Part shown: positions 27,773-29,605 of the stretch, piece after piece
Layout: each line of letters opens with the position of its first letter
Position numbering within the stretch: position 1 is the stretch's first letter
NCBI GenBank assembly: GCA_026389955.1
Contig: JAPLGY010000393.1
Coordinates: 1 to 29,605 of the forward strand
Length of the DNA: 29,605 nucleotides
Source: Caldilinea sp.
GTDB lineage: Bacteria > Chloroflexota > Anaerolineae > Caldilineales > Caldilineaceae
Reading direction: 5' to 3'
Position numbers and translations under genes: made by a program
Notes under the pieces: generated by a model
Database searches by the model: none
Seen by the model: the letters and a program-made list of their open reading frames with translations, nothing else
What the model was told of the DNA's origin: nothing

Positions 27773-29605
27773 GTTCAGTAGGGTTTTTGCTGGCTGTGCT
27801 CTTCTGGCTGGCTGCTGTTGGCCTGCTGCGCCGTTTTGTGCGCCGCTGGGCAGGGCTTTGGGCAGATGTGCTGGCTGCCGGGTTGCTCTGGCTGCTCGTC
27901 ACAGGTTTTTTCTGGCGGACGTTGAGCGGAGATGTCTACCAGCCAGCGGATGGCGGCGATCTGGCCAGTTTTCTGTTTCCGACCTATCGTTTTGCGGCAG
28001 CCACCCTGGCGCAGGGCATTCTTCCACTCTGGAATCCAACGTTGTACGGCGGTGCGCCTTTTGTCGGCGACATCCAGTCTGGTTTTTTCTACCCATACAA
28101 CCTGCTGCTCTTTTGGGGGGCCCCCAATTTTTCGTATCAGGCGCTGCAGGGGGCAGCGGTCGCCCATCTGTTTTGGGCTGGGCTGGGCATGTATCTGTTG
28201 TTGCGCACCCTCCGCTGGCCGCAGGAACCGGTCAGCCGACCTGCTGCGCTCTTTGGGGCGTTGGTCTTTGCCTTGGCGGACCCTTTGCTGGTGCATCTGG
28301 GCAATCTCAATTTGATTGCGGTGTTGAGCTGGCTGCCTTGGGTGCTGGCTGCGTTTGTGCAGGGGCTTTCGACCGGGCAGTGGCGTTGGAGTGCGCTGGC
28401 CGGGGTCTTGTTTGCACTGGCCATTTCTGCCGGCCATGCGCAGAGCGCGCTGTATATCGGTCTGGCGCTTCTGCTGCTGGCCTTGGGGTGGAGTCTGGCT
28501 GTTCCGGAGATGGCGAGAAGGGAGCTGGCGGCCAGGTTGGCGGTTGTTCTGCTGCTGGCTGCGTTGCTGGCAGCCCCTGTGCTGCTTCCGGCGTTCGAGC
28601 TGACCCGCTATGCCATGCGCAGCGAATTTACCTATCAGGAGACCGTGGCTTTTTCGTTGGCGCCGACCCAGTTGCTGGCCGGGCTGGTCACGCCCTCGTT
28701 GTTTGGGCGGGGTCCGGCCTTGCACTGGGGGTTGTGGGAGCGTGTTGAGCTGCCCTACCTGGGGGTGCCGGCGCTGCTGTTGGCCCTGGCTGGGCTGGTG
28801 CTGGCCTGGCCGGAGGCGCGACGCCGGCTCTGGCTGTGGGGGGGGCTGGCTGTTTTTGGGCTGTTGGTGGCGTTGGGGGCCTACACCGTCGTGCACGGCT
28901 GGCTGACCCTGATCTTGCCCTTTTTTGACCAGCTGCGTGCCCCGGCGCGTGCGCTGGTGCTCTGGGCGCTGGGGATGGGGGTGCTCTCTGCCGTGGGGTT
29001 TGAAGCGATCGCGCAGCGGCTGGCCCGAGCACGGTTTTTGGATCGATTTCTGCAGGTCGGTGCGCTGTTGTTGGCGCTGGCCACCCTGCTCTTTGTCGGG
29101 CTGCTTTTTGTCACGCAAGCAGACTCGACCGCTTTTTTGCGGGCCTCGCTGGCGGCATTGGCGTCGGCGATTGCGCTGGGCAGCTGGCTGGGCACCTGGG
29201 GGCTGATTGTTGCCCGCCAGCAGCAGCGGCTCGGCGCTGCTCTTTTTGCCGTGCTGGCGACTGGCCTGCTCTTTTTGGAGCTGGCGGCTGCGGGCGCCTA
29301 CACCGATGTCAGCGAGCAGGACCCGACGCTCGGTTTCCAGCAGGACGAGGTGATCGCCTTTTTGCGCAGCGACCCCGATCTCTTCCGGATCGACACCCGC
29401 ACCGGGCTCGACGGGCTCTGGCAGCCCAACACGGCAGCGCTGGCGGGTCTGCAGGACATCGGTGGAATCAGCAACCCGTTGGCCCTGCGCAGCTACCACA
29501 CCTTTTGGGAGGGGACTGGCGGCCGGGCCACACGCCAGTACGACCTGCTCAACATCAAGTATGTGCTGGTCAAAGAGGGGACGCCGCTGCCCGAGGGCAA
29601 ATTTG
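27769..29605 (+). CDS. YfhO-like multi-spanning membrane protein, truncated by window end
   Basis: Open from ATG 27769 to the window edge (612 codons). Long runs of Leu/Val/Trp-rich hydrophobic segments indicate many membrane helices. The loop DLASFLFPTYRFAAATLAQG followed by LPLWNPTLYGGAPFVGD is the first-loop signature of YfhO-type GT-C-fold proteins, which help add sugars to cell-surface polymers. Near the edge YDLLNIKYVLVKEG is also typical of the family. No Shine-Dalgarno before the start; probably coupled to the 11-codon ORF. The glycan handled is unknown. Confidence 0.8.
   Translation, partial: MSSVGFLLAVLFWLAAVGLLRRFVRRWAGLWADVLAAGLLWLLVTGFFWRTLSGDVYQPADGGDLASFLFPTYRFAAATLAQGILPLWNPTLYGGAPFVGDIQSGFFYPYNLLLFWGAPNFSYQALQGAAVAHLFWAGLGMYLLLRTLRWPQEPVSRPAALFGALVFALADPLLVHLGNLNLIAVLSWLPWVLAAFVQGLSTGQWRWSALAGVLFALAISAGHAQSALYIGLALLLLALGWSLAVPEMARRELAARLAVVLLLAALLAAPVLLPAFELTRYAMRSEFTYQETVAFSLAPTQLLAGLVTPSLFGRGPALHWGLWERVELPYLGVPALLLALAGLVLAWPEARRRLWLWGGLAVFGLLVALGAYTVVHGWLTLILPFFDQLRAPARALVLWALGMGVLSAVGFEAIAQRLARARFLDRFLQVGALLLALATLLFVGLLFVTQADSTAFLRASLAALASAIALGSWLGTWGLIVARQQQRLGAALFAVLATGLLFLELAAAGAYTDVSEQDPTLGFQQDEVIAFLRSDPDLFRIDTRTGLDGLWQPNTAALAGLQDIGGISNPLALRSYHTFWEGTGGRATRQYDLLNIKYVLVKEGTPLPEGKF

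Noticed and set aside
27775..29499. 574-codon minus-strand open frame rich in Gln, Pro and Arg
   Set aside because: Exact antisense of the YfhO-like gene; composition is the complement of Leu/Trp/Gly-rich membrane segments.

Overview
The window is GC-rich bacterial chromosome carrying housekeeping genes on the left and a long accessory catabolic region on the right. No rRNA, tRNA, CRISPR array, transposase or phage gene was seen. Topoisomerase I with a C-terminal repeat domain and a Lys/Ala-rich tail, the tig-clpP-clpX order, a YfhO-type membrane protein, an F420/LLM-type flavoenzyme and SD-less (leaderless) genes suggest a Chloroflexota-like bacterium (Anaerolineae/Caldilineae type). This placement is an impression, not a tested assignment.

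Left part (1-8474). topA runs leftward off the window edge. Divergently, tig, clpP and clpX run rightward. topA lacks the usual first strand of its TOPRIM fold, and clpX has lost about 39 codons and is out of frame. A leftward pair follows: a 67-residue zinc-ribbon membrane protein, then mutY. Between that pair and ridA is a compact rightward mini-gene (about 7848-8067). It has a consensus promoter with a palindromic spacer, a full-length Shine-Dalgarno, a 19-codon ORF, an 11-bp hairpin over the end of the ORF and a 21-bp terminator stem. I do not recognise it.

Middle part (8475-12120). ridA is transcribed divergently from an N-acyl-D-amino-acid deacylase, which is followed by a ThuA-like protein and a Gfo/Idh/MocA oxidoreductase. 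Two tandem 12-bp repeats sit between the divergent promoters.

Right part (12171-27630). Twelve leftward genes form one probable operon from 25411 to 12171. In transcription order they are: a YgfM/CoxM-like flavin subunit; an XdhD-like fused molybdenum hydroxylase; E1-alpha and E1-beta TPP enzymes; an SDR; a methenyl-H4MPT cyclohydrolase (Mch); a pteridine-reductase-like SDR; a small ABM-fold protein; an LLM flavin oxidoreductase; a D-2-hydroxyacid dehydrogenase; an SsnA amidohydrolase; and a YgeY-type M20 hydrolase. The XdhD, YgfM, SsnA and YgeY members recall the anaerobic purine/urate catabolic clusters of enterobacteria and clostridia. The usual ygeX, ygeW, ygfK and hyuA are absent. They are replaced by H4MPT-type C1 and 2-oxoacid enzymes, which makes this the best candidate for an undescribed pathway. 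An XRE-cupin regulator, apparently leaderless, is divergent from the operon and co-directional with an ATZ/TRZ-type amidohydrolase.

The window ends inside a YfhO-like membrane protein. Its only visible translation signal is coupling to an 11-codon leaderless ORF.

Three genes (topA, clpX and the SDR at 18890) lack a conserved internal segment. Read-level checking is needed before biological conclusions are drawn from those gaps.
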